From positions 8,996,962-9,060,961 of the forward strand of contig CM057153.1 in the NCBI GenBank assembly GCA_029962745.1: a DNA stretch of 64,000 nucleotides, in the 5' to 3' direction. A model generated the notes under the pieces. It was not told where the DNA came from. It searched no databases and was given only the letters and a program-made list of their open reading frames with translations. A program made the position numbers and the translations under genes. Source of the stretch: Echinometra lucunter. Its lineage: Eukaryota; Echinodermata; Echinoidea; Camarodonta; Echinometridae. Positions 49,201 to 60,249 of this stretch are shown in pieces (positions within the stretch are counted from its first letter, which is position 1; each line of letters starts with the position of its first letter).

Positions 49201-52200
49201 TTCAAACTACAAGATCACAGCACCTGTATATCTGCGTAGCATTTCGAGGCTATTGAATCTGAACTGTAAGCTGTAGTTCTCTTTTGAATTAATATTTTAT
49301 AGTGTCATTCGGATGCTGTGAGGAGCCACCTCGGGTGAGCAATGGATCTTGGAAGACGACAGCAAACGGATACATGTTCGGCACGTCTATCACTGCTGTG
49401 TGTAAAGACGGGTACGAGTTAGTGGGTGGAGAGGAGGGGCTGAAGTGTGGCAGGGGAACGCATTCTTCGTCACTAGACTTTGAATGGCATGGATCCCCTC
49501 CATCATGTGAAAAAAATAATACGAGTAAGCAGAATCATAATGTAGGTTTAGTGTAATAGAGGGCTATCTGTGCTGGGTTTTTTTCTTGGCCATTTTGAGA
49601 AAACTTGCAATGAAGTTATGCTGTAAACACTGGTTTAATGCAGATGGCCATACCTACTTCGGGTGATACCCTGCTGTAGCAAAGTTTGCCGTAGAAACCA
49701 TTATTACCAATGGGTTCCTGGTCTCTTATTGATCATTTTGATATCAAAACCTCATTTTGACCGAAAAATGCAGATAGCCCTTCGTTGCACTAAACCTTCG
49801 ATATGGGGCGCGTTTCATGAAACCAACTCCATGACAGTCATATCTCTTGTCGATGATCTACGGAGATGTCATGGACCTGACAAAGTGTTTCACGAAAGCC
49901 CGACATCTCACAAATCCAAGATATCGATACTATCGGCTGTAAAAGATAGCCTTGATCACAGTCTACTGGATTTATTATCAATCATTCCAACACAATTGAG
50001 ACTCGACTTTGCTCTAATTGTTGGAAAAGTATAGAAAACATCAATGGGATTTGATGAACATAATACAAACGCTGCATTCACGTGAAAAATTAAATTAATT
50101 GTGACATCTGAGAATTTCTGAAATTAATAAACGAAAAGCTGCTGTTGCGCTTTGCGAATTTAGATTTGTAATTAAGAGGGCACCGTAATTGACAAATTGT
50201 TGAAAGCAGACCCATATTTTGTTTTAATTTTGGAAAAATACTGAAATGGTATATTCTGCGATCGAAAGTTTGACATTAATTCATTAACGAATGAATTTTA
50301 AATGATTTCAATAAATATTATAATTGCAAAAAAAGGGAAATATGGAAGAAGTTCATACGTGTTGAATTTTCATCGTACTTACGGGCCTGTAAATACAGAC
50401 TGCTCCGTTTTCTATGGGAAACTGATGGGAGGATAATCAATATTAATCACAATTACTTGCTAGAGGGTTAAAACGTCGCTAAGATATACAGGTTATTTCA
50501 CTTATACTTTTATATCAACATCAGTAATAACTGGTTATGGAATGAGAGTCTGGAACTCAAGAAATATTTGTATCTAATAAATAAACATTCCTTATTTTCG
50601 CTGCCCACGAGCTGCCCATAGCCGACGAAAAGGTGACCTGTGATGGCGTGCTAAAAAGATATGACATGTTCAGCGGAGCGACAAGTCATTTGTCAGGGAA
50701 GTTGTCGCTGGTGTTGGCAAAGACGGCTTTGTGGAACACTTAGCAGACAAGATGACTGACAACTCCGAGATGTCGTTGATCTTCCTGATCTTGTAGTTAT
50801 GACGGTTTCATGAAACGCGCCCATAATATCTGGACAGCCATGAGAGTACATTCCATGTTATCTTCTTTAACTTGTAATTCAGACAATCTTTAACAAGAGA
50901 GAGAGAGAGAGCTACGGTTTATCATAAAACATTTCTTCGTCTTCTGACAGCTGTTTTGAAGCCTTGTCACATTTCCCAGTAACAATAACTAGATCGCTGA
51001 AGTTATGCTGTAAACAGGAAAAATAAGACCTCGTCTTTTAATAGTCAGATTTGTATGACAACTTTGCATTTGTTCCTGAATTTAGAAGTTTAGACAAAGA
51101 AGGCATGCTGTACACTCTATAAAGAATTTGTATTTTTTTAAATTTCTTCAAGATGATTTTTGAAAATTCTCTATCCATCGCTATCTCATACTCTCGTTCT
51201 TTATCTCTACCCATCTTTTTTTACTCTCACTAGGTTCTGCTGAAGAGGAGTCTGTGACTGGGTGTGGTAAGATCCTGAATTCAAAATGGCAACTTATGAT
51301 TATATCTTTTTTGTTCATATACAACGCTGATTTGCAGCAAGAGTTTGTGATAAAATAGGGCATTTAGAATCATTTCCTAAAGGTTGGTGTTCACAGAATT
51401 TCAAGAACTATACCTACCACTGCATACAGTAAACTCTGAGTACTACCGTTTCATTTGCGGCTTTTCACTTGAGATTCCCATTGGTCCTGCAATCAGTATT
51501 TTGATTTGCTAGGTCTATATCTCTCTCTCGAGGAATCCTGTACCGTTGTAGGACAAACGGATGGTTATGATATTTTGGCTCATTTGGCAGATGCTTCAAG
51601 ACATATGCTTTACTTACGCCATTTATTCGATGGAACTATATGACGATGGCATTGTTACCAGTATTTCAGTTGCCTATCTAGAATGATGGTACAAAATTCA
51701 CGCCACCATTGATATCTTTTGCTGAGGGGTTGAGTACGCCTTCTATTATTTAGTCTGTTTGGTCAGCTATTCTTCATGAAAAAAAAATCATAAAAATTAG
51801 TTTTTACGCTGTTGTCCCGAGTACATCATTACATCCTATAATAGTTTACATAATTTTAAGACGATATATATCTACTGCCTTATTGATTCATTTTGTATAA
51901 GAATCCGTTGGCAGAGCCAGCCTACCATTTGCATTTTGTTGTTTCAGTTCAGCAGCTTTATATCACATGCGAAAAATTGAAAGAATGGATGCTGTTAGCT
52001 CGGTGTTTGTTGAAGTGCTTTTGTTTCATGAAATTACTCAATGTTTTCATTTTAATGACTTCGTAGCTAGGAAAAGTATTCAGTAAGAGAAAAGTATAAA
52101 AACAAAAAGGAATGTATGAATTCATGCATCACTTTAAGAAATGAAAGTTTCAGATGTATGTTTCGTTTAAACTATTCAACCAAGGAATTATTTGTTAGTG

Positions 52201-55200
52201 CTTTTGATATGAGTATTTATGACATTGAAACCGGTTTTTGATTTGTTTGTTTGATCGTTTGTGGTTGTTTTCGATTTTCAAATGAATAAAGGCAAAATAA
52301 AAAGTCGCAGTTTTATTCTTACTGTTTATATGTTTGTTTATTTTTTTGTTTAGTAACATCGACGTCGACATCACCAAAAAACACATCAAACGTGAATGGT
52401 AAGCCCCGCCTCAGAAAACTCTCTTCTTTCTCATTCATTGCTGCGATTGTCAATTCAGGTTATCAGACATACGTGAAAACAACATCATGCAAACGTTGTG
52501 TAACCTTCTTGTTAATGTATAGTGCTCAATATAAATCCTTAAATCTGCACTAGTCCTCAAGTCGACTATCATGTGGGTATTTCCATTGCTCCAATGCTTG
52601 GGAACAAAAAGATATGAGAACGAACGAATTTTCACTTGATTTTCAAAACCATTTAAGGGCAGGTAGGTGTATCATGAAAAAAAAACCGAATGTTATGTAG
52701 GAAATATGGCATTTATAAGCACAGTGCCTAACCACTGCTAACGTGGTGGACACCGAACTCTAATTAAATTCTGGAAATTCACTTTTCTTTTCTTCCATTT
52801 TTTGTTTGTTTGTTTCTGTATCAGCTGATATGTGTAACAATAGAATGAAACCATTAAGCCGTAAATAAAGCCAGTTATTGATTTGCAACAATTATTTTCC
52901 AGGAGCTAAAGAAGGTATCAAGATTGCCGTTGGAGTGACGGTACCAATCTTTATCATCAGCATTATCTTTGTCCTTGGTTGGTACTGCATACGACAAAAA
53001 AGTGCAAAAGATGGAGACCAAATTAGTCTGTGGTAGGTTCACTGTCTTTTTAAAAGCATCCCCGATAATGAATAGAGGATACACTGATAACGCTTTATTA
53101 ATGAAAACCGTGAACTATTAAAATATCAGTGTGATTACATGGCACTCCTCAGATTAAGAAAAAAAAATGATTACTCAATATTTCGCTTGCACTGGCTTTT
53201 CATTTCTGTTCATTGCAAGGAGATGAGTTTCTGATCAGGAAGGGCAATAATACGATCAATAGAAATAGTATTCTTGATATCCTGCTTATATTTCATGCCG
53301 AAACCCACAGATAATTTTATGTTGCAAAAGGATTAAGCACTTTGCCGTTTAACATATTTTCAATTAATAACCAGCGAAATCTCAGCACTACTCACGCATG
53401 AATATTATCATCACTTCATAAAAGGCGCTTTTTTTCTAAACACGATTGCTTCTTAATTATTTCACACAACGATACTTTTAGCTCCACTTCTAAGGATGGT
53501 GATTCTCAACAAGGGGGCTGTCGAGTAATTCGTTGTCTTCAGGGCAAGTATTCATTTTGAGCACATTAAGAACTCGAAAAATGTTTAGCTTAATAATAGA
53601 AAATAAAATAAAACGTTCCACACCAGTAATAACATTTTTTAAAGCAAAGATGAACTTTTTATGTCACAGTTGAATATCATTAGAGAAATCTTTCATTTGA
53701 TATAACTTGTATCTTTTGTCGAGGTATGAAAATTTCTTTTAAGTGAAATAAAGATCATCCAAAGCAGGAAGGATACACTATACATCACAGTATGGAACTC
53801 CATCGTGTGGTTTTGTTTAGAAATCATATAAATCAATAATTTCAATTATCCCTATGTATGTATAAATATATATACATCGGCTAGCTGTCACAAAATGCAT
53901 ACAGCTTCTTATCAAATATATTATCAGTTTAGGCACCCACACACAAAAAGCCTAATGTCGGCGTGCTGTTTGTTTTTTAATAGCACAATAAAAGTGATCT
54001 TGAGTTCTGGTCATGATGGAAAATAAATTTCAACGGAATGAACCAATATTACACTTAATGTATTCTAAACAATTTTCATTGGTAGAAAATTTATAGAAGC
54101 TGAGTCGTAAGCAAAAAAAAAAAAAAAAAAAAAAAATGAATTGACCTTGCCTTTTTGGAGAGCGCTACAAGAAATGCTCCACGTGTAATATTAGATTTGC
54201 TTTTCATCTACTATCATTTAAGCAGATTCTCATTATGTCATTACTGTTCAATAAAATAACGATATGAATACGAGCTATTTGAAATTATGTTTGACCATTG
54301 TTTTGCTTACAATGTCATTACCAGAACTCAAGATAGGCTTTTACATCACCAGGGGGTGTTCAGATTTTCAGATGAGTTTTCTTCGAATTATTTCTTTATA
54401 AAGTCTTTGAACGTTCCTGTCTGCATTTCTAAACTGAAATACCAGTGTGAAAGTAATGTATACGCGTAATTAAATTACAGGGGTCTTCTGCGGGACCATA
54501 TTGACAGCCAAGGACAGTCGCGAGAAAGATCCAGAGGAAGGGAAACCCACTCTCCAGCCCTCAACAGAGTTCCTGCCTCCACAACAGTCGAAAACGAATA
54601 TGTATCGAACGTAGATCCAACGATGACCCCTAGTAGTGTAGTTAGGTCACCAGAATCTCCTACGAGCACATATCATTCGATTATTTCTGACATAGGCACT
54701 GAACCTTCGACCAATGACAGTCCCAGAATTCTTAATTCTTTTCTATCTGGCTCGAGGGTCGAGGATATGATGCCAGGTGACCCTCTTCTCTCGTCACTAA
54801 TCGACCCTCCTACAAATTCCCTTCCATTCATGAGAGTAAATGAAACATCAAGGTCTCTCACTCAACCTGTACCTTCAACATTTCCGATGAGCCACCGGCC
54901 TCTTCCTGGAAGACCAATCAGCAAGGAGCATACGTACGCTGAACCCCTAAACGAAAATTTCCCAGATGCTGAATCTAGCGAGCCCACGGGGGTGCGGCTA
55001 CCTCGCACATGTCGTAAACCTCTTAAGCCGGCTAAGACACTACTCAGCCTGTTCCGTAAAAGGGGAGTATCTCCCAGTGGATCCTCTGATGTTCCTGAGC
55101 CCCGTCCTTACGAGGAGTCTTTGACCACCGTCAGTGACTCATCACATTCCTTGACCTCAGCGGGAAGTTCATTATCTTATAGACTGGGTTCCATCCGTAA

Positions 55201-55513
55201 CCACAATAAACATGACTATGACGATGTGAATACCCAAATGGATATGGCTAATCCGGATTGTGAGACACAGAAATCTGCAGATTCGGGAGTTTCTATCAGC
55301 GATGAAGATTTCAATAGCAGGATGCTGCAAACCGTACGTTACTCATCTTGTTCTGAGAAGAAGTACTACTCTATTCATGATCCTCAGCCTCAAAATGACG
55401 GCAAGGAGATCCCGACCGATCAGGATCATATCCTAGGAGAAAAGGTGTCGTCATCACAGGATCCTGTTTATTTCACATTGGAGAGGGAAGGTGAAGATAC
55501 GATACAGAAATGA
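43156..55513 (+). CDS. Single-pass receptor: signal peptide-CUB-SRCR-WSC-CCP-TM-long cytoplasmic tail (807 aa)
   Basis: Exons: 43156-43237, 44573-44914, 45421-45624, 48056-48136, 48547-48798, 49303-49524, 51234-51266, 52354-52398, 52903-53032, 54481-55513. These total 2424 nt, all GT-AG, TGA at 55511. Residues 1-27 are a signal peptide, 28-141 CUB, 142-236 SRCR, 236-320 WSC, 320-394 CCP, 394-425 stalk, about 426-449 transmembrane, 450-807 cytoplasmic. All introns up to the TM exon are phase 1, so each domain is a symmetric shuffling unit. The tail has six or more tyrosines in signalling contexts: STYHSI (Y528, fits the ITIM pattern), HTYAEP (Y616, YxxP), HDYDDV (Y710), PVYFTL (Y794). It also has RPLPGRP (603-609), an RxxPxxP class I SH3 site. 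By family this is a surface recognition or adhesion receptor; ligand and pathway are unknown. Poly(A) signal at 55707. Confidence 0.85.
43653..44522 (+). mobile_element. Helitron/Helentron-like non-autonomous element, copy 2 (intron 1 of receptor)
   Basis: Same 5' end, (GTCC)n tract, about five core units of some 140 bp, internal GGAGGTATAAA, degraded hairpin CGCGCAGTCG, then GATTCATCTAG. It differs from copy 1 mainly in unit number. Its end is 50 bp from the CUB exon. Confidence 0.68.
44573..44914 (+). CDS. Receptor exon 2: CUB domain lacking canonical cysteines
   Basis: Contains the CUB landmarks VTSPNYPSNYGNN, HWYIEVDPGKRIVVAFNDF, DYLSIVEE and FGNHLVMIFVSD, ending TISC. The two disulphide pairs of a typical CUB are absent; the only Cys is at the end of the domain. 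An N-glycosylation site NVT is near the start. The acceptor lies 50 bp after the end of a mobile element. Confidence 0.85.
45421..45624 (+). CDS. Receptor exon 3: first half of SRCR domain
   Basis: Reads HTICGDTWQTNVADTICREA followed by GYPGSYETHFVSGF and ISYQCGT. This is the scavenger-receptor cysteine-rich pattern (VCddgW...A.vvCr.lGypG). The domain is interrupted by a phase 1 intron of 2.4 kb that holds a long-TIR element. Confidence 0.8.
47000..47573. mobile_element. MITE with ~200-bp terminal inverted repeats (TTAAAGGAGAAT)
   Basis: The left arm from TTTAAAGGAGAATGCAACCC and right arm ending GTTGTATTCTCCTTTAAA are complementary over roughly 200 bp, including ACAGTGAAAGTTTGAGCAAA and GTGATGTCATCGTGGACAAC. 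It lies in the intron that splits the SRCR domain. Confidence 0.78.
48056..48136 (+). CDS. Receptor exon 4: second half of SRCR domain
   Basis: Short exon reading TFRLQDCEKSASECTIPQRS followed by TVIKCNG. It supplies the last three SRCR cysteines (DC, EC, KC), so the joined domain has six. Acceptor TTTCAG, donor GTAAGT, phase 1 to phase 1. Confidence 0.78.
48547..48798 (+). CDS. Receptor exon 5: WSC-like domain
   Basis: Reads LGCYDLSLYTHF, RDECFAHCKAE, HCSCISRTELN and DRCGTN, ending WATLYN. This is the WSC layout (GCY...C...C...CxC...CG...Y) found in fungal wall sensors, Kremen and polycystin-1, thought to bind carbohydrate. Six cysteines are seen instead of the usual eight. Two N-glycosylation sites (NRS, NIT). 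Confidence 0.75.
49303..49524 (+). CDS. Receptor exon 6: CCP/sushi domain
   Basis: Reads CCEEPPRVSNGSW, GTSITAVCKDGYELVGGEEG, LKCGRG and FEWHGSPPSC. All four canonical sushi cysteines, the Gly-Tyr pair and the Trp before the last Cys are present, plus one extra Cys at the start. A MITE begins 20 bp past the donor. Confidence 0.85.
49545..49796. mobile_element. MITE family B, copy 2
   Basis: Ends GGTTTAGTG... and ...GTTGCACTAAACC. The interior shares CTGCTGTAGCAAAGTTTGC and ATGGGTTCCT with 29071-29300. Starts 20 bp after the CCP exon. Confidence 0.72.
49805..50822. mobile_element. ~1 kb inverted-repeat element (GGGGCGCGTTTCATGAAAC)
   Basis: The left end is complemented by GGTTTCATGAAACGCGCCC at the right. 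Sub-terminal segments (GATGTC, TTGTCAG, ACAAGTC words) are similar in both arms. AT-rich centre, no ORF. Confidence 0.6.
51234..52398 (+). CDS. Receptor exons 7-8: extracellular stalk micro-exons
   Basis: Two phase 1-1 exons of 33 nt (51234-51266, SSAEEESVTGC) and 45 nt (52354-52398, VTSTSTSPKNTSNVN). The second is Ser/Thr rich with an NTS glycosylation site and suits an O-glycosylated stalk. Both have good splice sites and keep frame. Being so small and symmetric, they may be alternatively used. Confidence 0.62.
52903..53032 (+). CDS. Receptor exon 9: transmembrane helix
   Basis: Reads IKIAVGVTVPIFIISIIFVL then GWYCIRQKSAK, a 22-24 residue hydrophobic helix followed by a basic stop-transfer segment and a juxtamembrane Cys. 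This gives type I topology with the signal peptide. Phase 2 donor joins directly to 54481. Confidence 0.87.
54114..54137. repeat. Poly(A) run in last receptor intron
   Basis: About 23 consecutive A, possibly the tail of an old retroinsertion. No element recognised beside it. Confidence 0.6.
54481..55513 (+). CDS. Receptor exon 10: long cytoplasmic tail
   Basis: Encodes 343 residues to TGA, rich in Ser, Pro and Thr with no globular domain. Tyr motifs lie at 504 (EYVSNV), 528 (STYHSI), 616 (HTYAEP), 674, 697, 710 (HDYDDV) and 794 (PVYFTL). SH3-type RPLPGRP is at 603-609 and a basic patch RKPLKPAKTLLSLFRKRG follows. The open frame extends upstream of its first ATG (54623) to a good acceptor at 54479-54480. 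Confidence 0.85.
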
Positions 55514-55706
55514 TTGACAATCCTTTGTACGCATCCAACGAGGATCATTCTTATTCCAAACAATAATGATAAGGTTTTTTTAAAGCCTTTTTCAGTTAGG
55601 AAAAATTGCAAAGGTCAAATGATGAAAGGGAGAGAGAAAAAAGTAATACACTTTTTTCTCCCTTTCATCAATTTATCACTTCATGCTTCATTGTGTTTCA
55701 GAGAAA

Positions 55707-55712
55707 AATAAA
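55707..55712 (+). promoter_or_regulatory. Poly(A) signal AATAAA of receptor gene
   Basis: Canonical hexamer 194 bp after the receptor stop codon, the first one downstream. Confidence 0.55.
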
Positions 55713-55713
55713 A

Positions 55714-58420
55714 GATCAATAGCTTGATATTCAAAACATATATAAAGCAGAGGAAAGAAGCCACTACCGGATGTCCAACATGCGGGCTTGAAACTAGGTG
55801 CGGTTTTGCAAAGCAAAGGCCGCAAATCCTCACAGTTGCAATGCTTTGCATTTGAGCATGGTATACCCATTATATAAAACATACCTTGTAAAAAAGAGAG
55901 AAGAGAAGGGAAAAATGAAAAGAAAAGGGAGATCGATAGAGGAGATTTATTAAAATGGTACTCTGGTGTCATCTGCATGTACTTCTTTTCTCCATGTTGG
56001 GTTGATGTGAAAATAAATTTTGCTTTATCTTGTATATAGCTGGCCGTTTTTCTTGTAAATTTGTAGATTGTGCTACTCATATTTGAATAATACACTACTT
56101 TGGCAATTTTTTTCAAGTAACACCGTGTGACCGTTGGACTGTCGATTACCTCGTAAGTAAAAGTGCTCCTGCTGAAAACTAAAATTTTGTAGATGAGCAT
56201 GGGTGTCTATCCTAGAGAGGAGTGAGGGAGGGGATCGGGGATATATCCCCCTAATATTTCAGGTGGGGGTGGCCTGTAATTTCACCCCCTCCACCGTCAA
56301 AAAATGACATGAAATAATGATAATTATAATGATGAGAAGGATGATGATGATGATGATGGTGGTGGTGATGATGATGATTGATGATGGTGATGATTATTAT
56401 TCGTATGATTACCACAGACATCGTCTTCATTATTCTGCTTCATTATCATGATGCTTGTCTTTTGGTACGATACCAGTTCCTTCCGGGAATTTGTGTGCCA
56501 CGTACAAATTCAATGGGATTTTTACTATGGTTAACGTGGTTTAATACACCATTCTCCGTGGTCCTGGTCACAACTTGCAAGATAGTGCTGCGATTCGGAA
56601 TTAGGGTCCTGAAGTATTTTTTCCTATATCAAAAAAGGAAAAGGTTATGAAATTGCTACAATAGTTAGCAGGCACTCGAAGGGGTGGCGTCAAGTGACCA
56701 TCCAATCGCCACCTCTCTTGCCACTACAAGACATTTCAGTCTGGATCAAAAATAGATGATCATAAGTATGGTACACTGCAATCATGCAAAATCAAGAATT
56801 CAAAGAAAATTATGGAACTGTAGCACGTTATTAGCTCCCACAAAACCACTCTCAAATGCTCAGAATGTGATTTTTACTGAGGGTAACTTTGAAAGTCCCT
56901 GGCTCCCACATCTTTTCCCCCACATGGTCGCTTCGCTCTCTCGCCGAGGCTATTCGACATTACTCATCCCCCTAAACTACGAATACATATCGACACCCAT
57001 GAGGATACTTGAAAACCATACAGCCACTTTATCTCACCATTGATATTCTAATATGAACTCCTGAATTTTTAACAAGTTTACACCATAATCAAATCTTTCG
57101 TACAGTACTACTCTACATTAATTCAATATTTTTTTTGTATCTAGAATATTTGTATTCACCTCCTGTATACTTATATGAGTAGCTACATGTTTTGTGGAAA
57201 AGAATGTTTTACGTATAGAATTCTTCATTTTAGTGGTTATAATTCCGTTTTAGCATGTATTTTTTTAAAGGATGTCATCTAGTTTAAGTGATCGTTTTCA
57301 AATCTCAAAAGATTCATAGCCGCATTGTTTATAACATATCACAACAGCTATCTTTTCTAGTAAGTGTATTTACGAAAATGAGTAAAAGTTGTAAACTGAA
57401 CTGTGCAGCTGAAATAACTTATGAAGAGCTTAGAAGTAGGTACATGTATTATCATGATTATAATGCCCATTTATACATAATCATATATATTAATTCTTTA
57501 TATCTAAATGTTTAAGTTATTTTGTATTGTAATTATGTAGTATAATTGATATCGCCTTCTATCATGATATAAAATCACTGTAGATTTATATATATTTCAC
57601 TTTCACATTAAGAAAGTGAATGTTTGTAAATATTTGTTGAGGAGCTATTTCAGTTCAAGCAATAATTTTTTTTTTTTACATGATTATGAGAAAGTGAACT
57701 GTGTAGAGTAGAGTCATCTAAATCCATTGTTACTGTAATTGTATTTATTAAAGAAAGAGGATTTAAGAGAGAGAGAGAGAGAGAGAGAGAAAGAAACGTG
57801 GGGATACAATTCTGATGGGAGAATCGAATGTTCGAATTTTTGTGCTACGACTGAATTACGAACAAAATAATGAGAAAAATAAAGAAAAGTCAGGAAAAAG
57901 TATGAGAGACAGGGAGAAAAAGAAAGAGGGAGGGAGAGAAAGGTAGATAGATAGATAGATATATAAATTTTATTTTCACACGGTGAAAAGTCCAAACAGA
58001 TACAGAGTCTGATTTACATTGGGGCCGTGCCATTAACAAAATTAATATACATACTAAAAGGCACGCATAAAAATACATCACTTACATCAGTAAAACTAAT
58101 TATCATACAGGTTAAAACATAAAAAAAGTGATCTATAAAATGTAATTAAAAACAAATGAATACGCATATATAAAGAAAATCCTCATCGCAATTAAATACA
58201 AGCAATAAAATATATAAATACAGATAATACAAAATAATACATATAAAGGCTAAAACATATAATACTAAAAAACAAAAAATTAACACATTATTATATCCCC
58301 TCATACATTCTGTCAGTTGAACAATCCCTTTACACTCACACCCGAACACTCATCTCCATCAAACACACATTCACATTAAGAGAGAGAGAGAGAGAGAGAG
58401 GAATGGAATATCTAGAAAAG
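55714..58420. other. Intergenic region after receptor gene
   Basis: AT-rich. (GAT)n at about 56339-56395, (GA)n at 57769-57791 and 58380-58400. No coding exon supported. Confidence 0.5.
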
Positions 58421-58731
58421 AGGTGAGAGAAAGGTAGGCGAGAGACAAGAGAAAGAAATAAAAGAAGAATTAAAAAAAATACAAGAAAAAAAGCAGTCAT
58501 ATTCTAGACAGAGGAGAAGAGGGTAAAAGAACAAAAGAATTAAAGAAAAGGAATAATCACTCATGTGCAACATGAGAGGTGAGAGAAAGGTAGGGCGAGA
58601 GACAAGAGAAAGAAATAAAAGAAGAATAAAAAAAAATAAAAGAAAAAAGCAGTCATATTTTATAGACATAGGGGAAGAGGGTAAAAGAACAAAAGAATTA
58701 AAGAAAAGGAATAATCACTCATGTACAACAT
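58421..58731. repeat. Tandem duplication of a 156-bp unit
   Basis: AGGTGAGAGAAAGGTAGG at 58421 recurs at 58577. Both units contain AGTCATATT, AACAAAAGAATTAAAG and AATAATCACTCATGT with few changes. A partial third copy lies near 60495-60555. Confidence 0.75.
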
Positions 58732-58948
58732 ATAAAAATACACCCAATTCACTAAGAATGCTGAGTGAACTTTTAGAAAAATAATTATCCTACTCTTCGT
58801 TCATGTGCCGAGTCAAAGTTTAGATTTATATGTACTTGCATGTAAGTATGTAAGTATCAAAAAGCAGCCCCTAATCAGAGTGGCGCCCTCTATCATATGT
58901 CTTCGGGTTTGATGTTTTCACACCTATCATTACACGAAGCATCTTGTC

Positions 58949-59056
58949 TTGTATCATTATCATTATCATCATTATCATTATTATTATTATCATTATTATT
59001 ATTATCATCATCATCATTATTATTTTTATTATTACTATTATTATCATTATTATTCT
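58949..59056. repeat. (TTA/TCA)n microsatellite
   Basis: Mixed TTA and TCA trinucleotides immediately before the LINE fragment. Confidence 0.88.
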
Positions 59057-59070
59057 ATTGCTCATAGAAA

Positions 59071-60090
59071 CATACACCACGTAACTTACGCTGATGATAC
59101 GCAGTTGTATGTGATTCTTGAACCCCGTAACCGGTCAGTTAGCTTGAAAAATCTTGAAGAGTGTGTAGGTAGTGTAAAATGCTGGGCACAGAAGAACTAT
59201 CTTAAGCTCAATAGTGACAAATCAGAAGTACTTCACATCACATCTCAGTTTCGTAAATCCTTGCCCTTGCCAGATTTTATTGTGGATGACATGGCGTTAA
59301 ATACCTCTGAATCTGCAAAAAACCTGGGTGTTACCATAGACTCTGCTCTTAATATGAAGAATCACATAAAGAAAGTGTGTAAGGCTGCATCTTATGGTAT
59401 ACACAGAATTGGTAAAATTAGGAAATTTCTAGATAAACCCACTACGGAACGACTCATACATGCTTTTGTCACTTCCCATTTTATTTAGACTACTGCAACA
59501 GCCTCCTTGTTAATCTACCACCCTCCCATCTTGTTCCTCTTCAGCGCATCCAAAATGCTGCAGCTCGTATAGTCACCCGCTCCAAGCCTTATGAACATAT
59601 CACTCGAATTCTCTCCAATCTCCATTGGCTTCCAATAATTCAACGTATTCAGTTCAAAGTTCTTCTCCTTGCCTTCAAAATTCGTAATGGTGATTGCCCC
59701 ACGTATCTTTCCAGTCTTGTAAAATCCAAACCCCCCTCCTCCAGGTTGAGAGCTTCAACTTCCTCTCACTTTCAGTTAATGCCTGGCCCCCTTGTGAAAA
59801 CAAGATACGACGATAGAGCTCATTCTGTCGCTACTCCCCAATTGTGGAATAGCCTTCCTGCCTTCATTCAAAACGCCCCATCGCTACATACTTTCAAAAC
59901 AGTGTTAAAGTCCCACTTATTTAAATCTGTATAGGTCGAATTGATTTGCCTCTTGTAATATAAATTTAATCGTGGTGCTGCTGTCCCAGCTTTCCATTTG
60001 GTATAAGGATAGAACTTTATTTAATGGCTGCGGGGACAACAGCAACACAGCGCCTAGAAACATATTATTAGGCGCGTTATAAATGTGCTC
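59071..60090 (+). pseudogene. CR1/L2-like LINE, 5'-truncated ORF2 and 3' end
   Basis: Starts inside the reverse transcriptase at HVTYADDTQLY, then WAQKNYLKLNSDKSEVLHI, SAKNLGVTIDSAL and KAASYGIHRIGKIRKFLDKP. A one-base frameshift near 59484 continues as LDYCNSLLVNLPPSHLVPLQ, ARIVTRSKPYEHIT, LHWLPI and WNSLPAFIQNAPSLHTFK, with stop at 59932-59934. The 3' tail has TTAGGCGCGTTATAAATGTG and ends in a trinucleotide repeat. The family normally truncates at the 5' end and ends in short repeats, as here. Confidence 0.85.
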
Positions 60091-60143
60091 TATTATTATT
60101 ATTATTATTATTATCATCATCATTATCATTATTATCATCATCA

Positions 60144-60177
<34 letters not shown>

Positions 60178-60247
60178 CATCATCATTATTATTATTATTA
60201 TCACCACCATCATCATTATTATTATTATTATCACCACCATCATCATT
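60088..60247. repeat. (ATT/ATC)n microsatellite after LINE
   Basis: TAT and CAT trinucleotides. They form the 3' terminus of the LINE or the flanking target repeat. Confidence 0.88.
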
Positions 60248-60249
60248 AC

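Noticed and set aside
53482..53546. Possible receptor exon with acceptor TTTTAG and GCAAGT donor
   Set aside because: Its end phase does not match the next exon, whereas the TM exon joins 54481 exactly (Trp codon); a stop follows in its frame.
54623..55513. Stand-alone 296-aa gene
   Set aside because: The frame is open upstream to a good acceptor in phase with the TM exon; it is the receptor tail.
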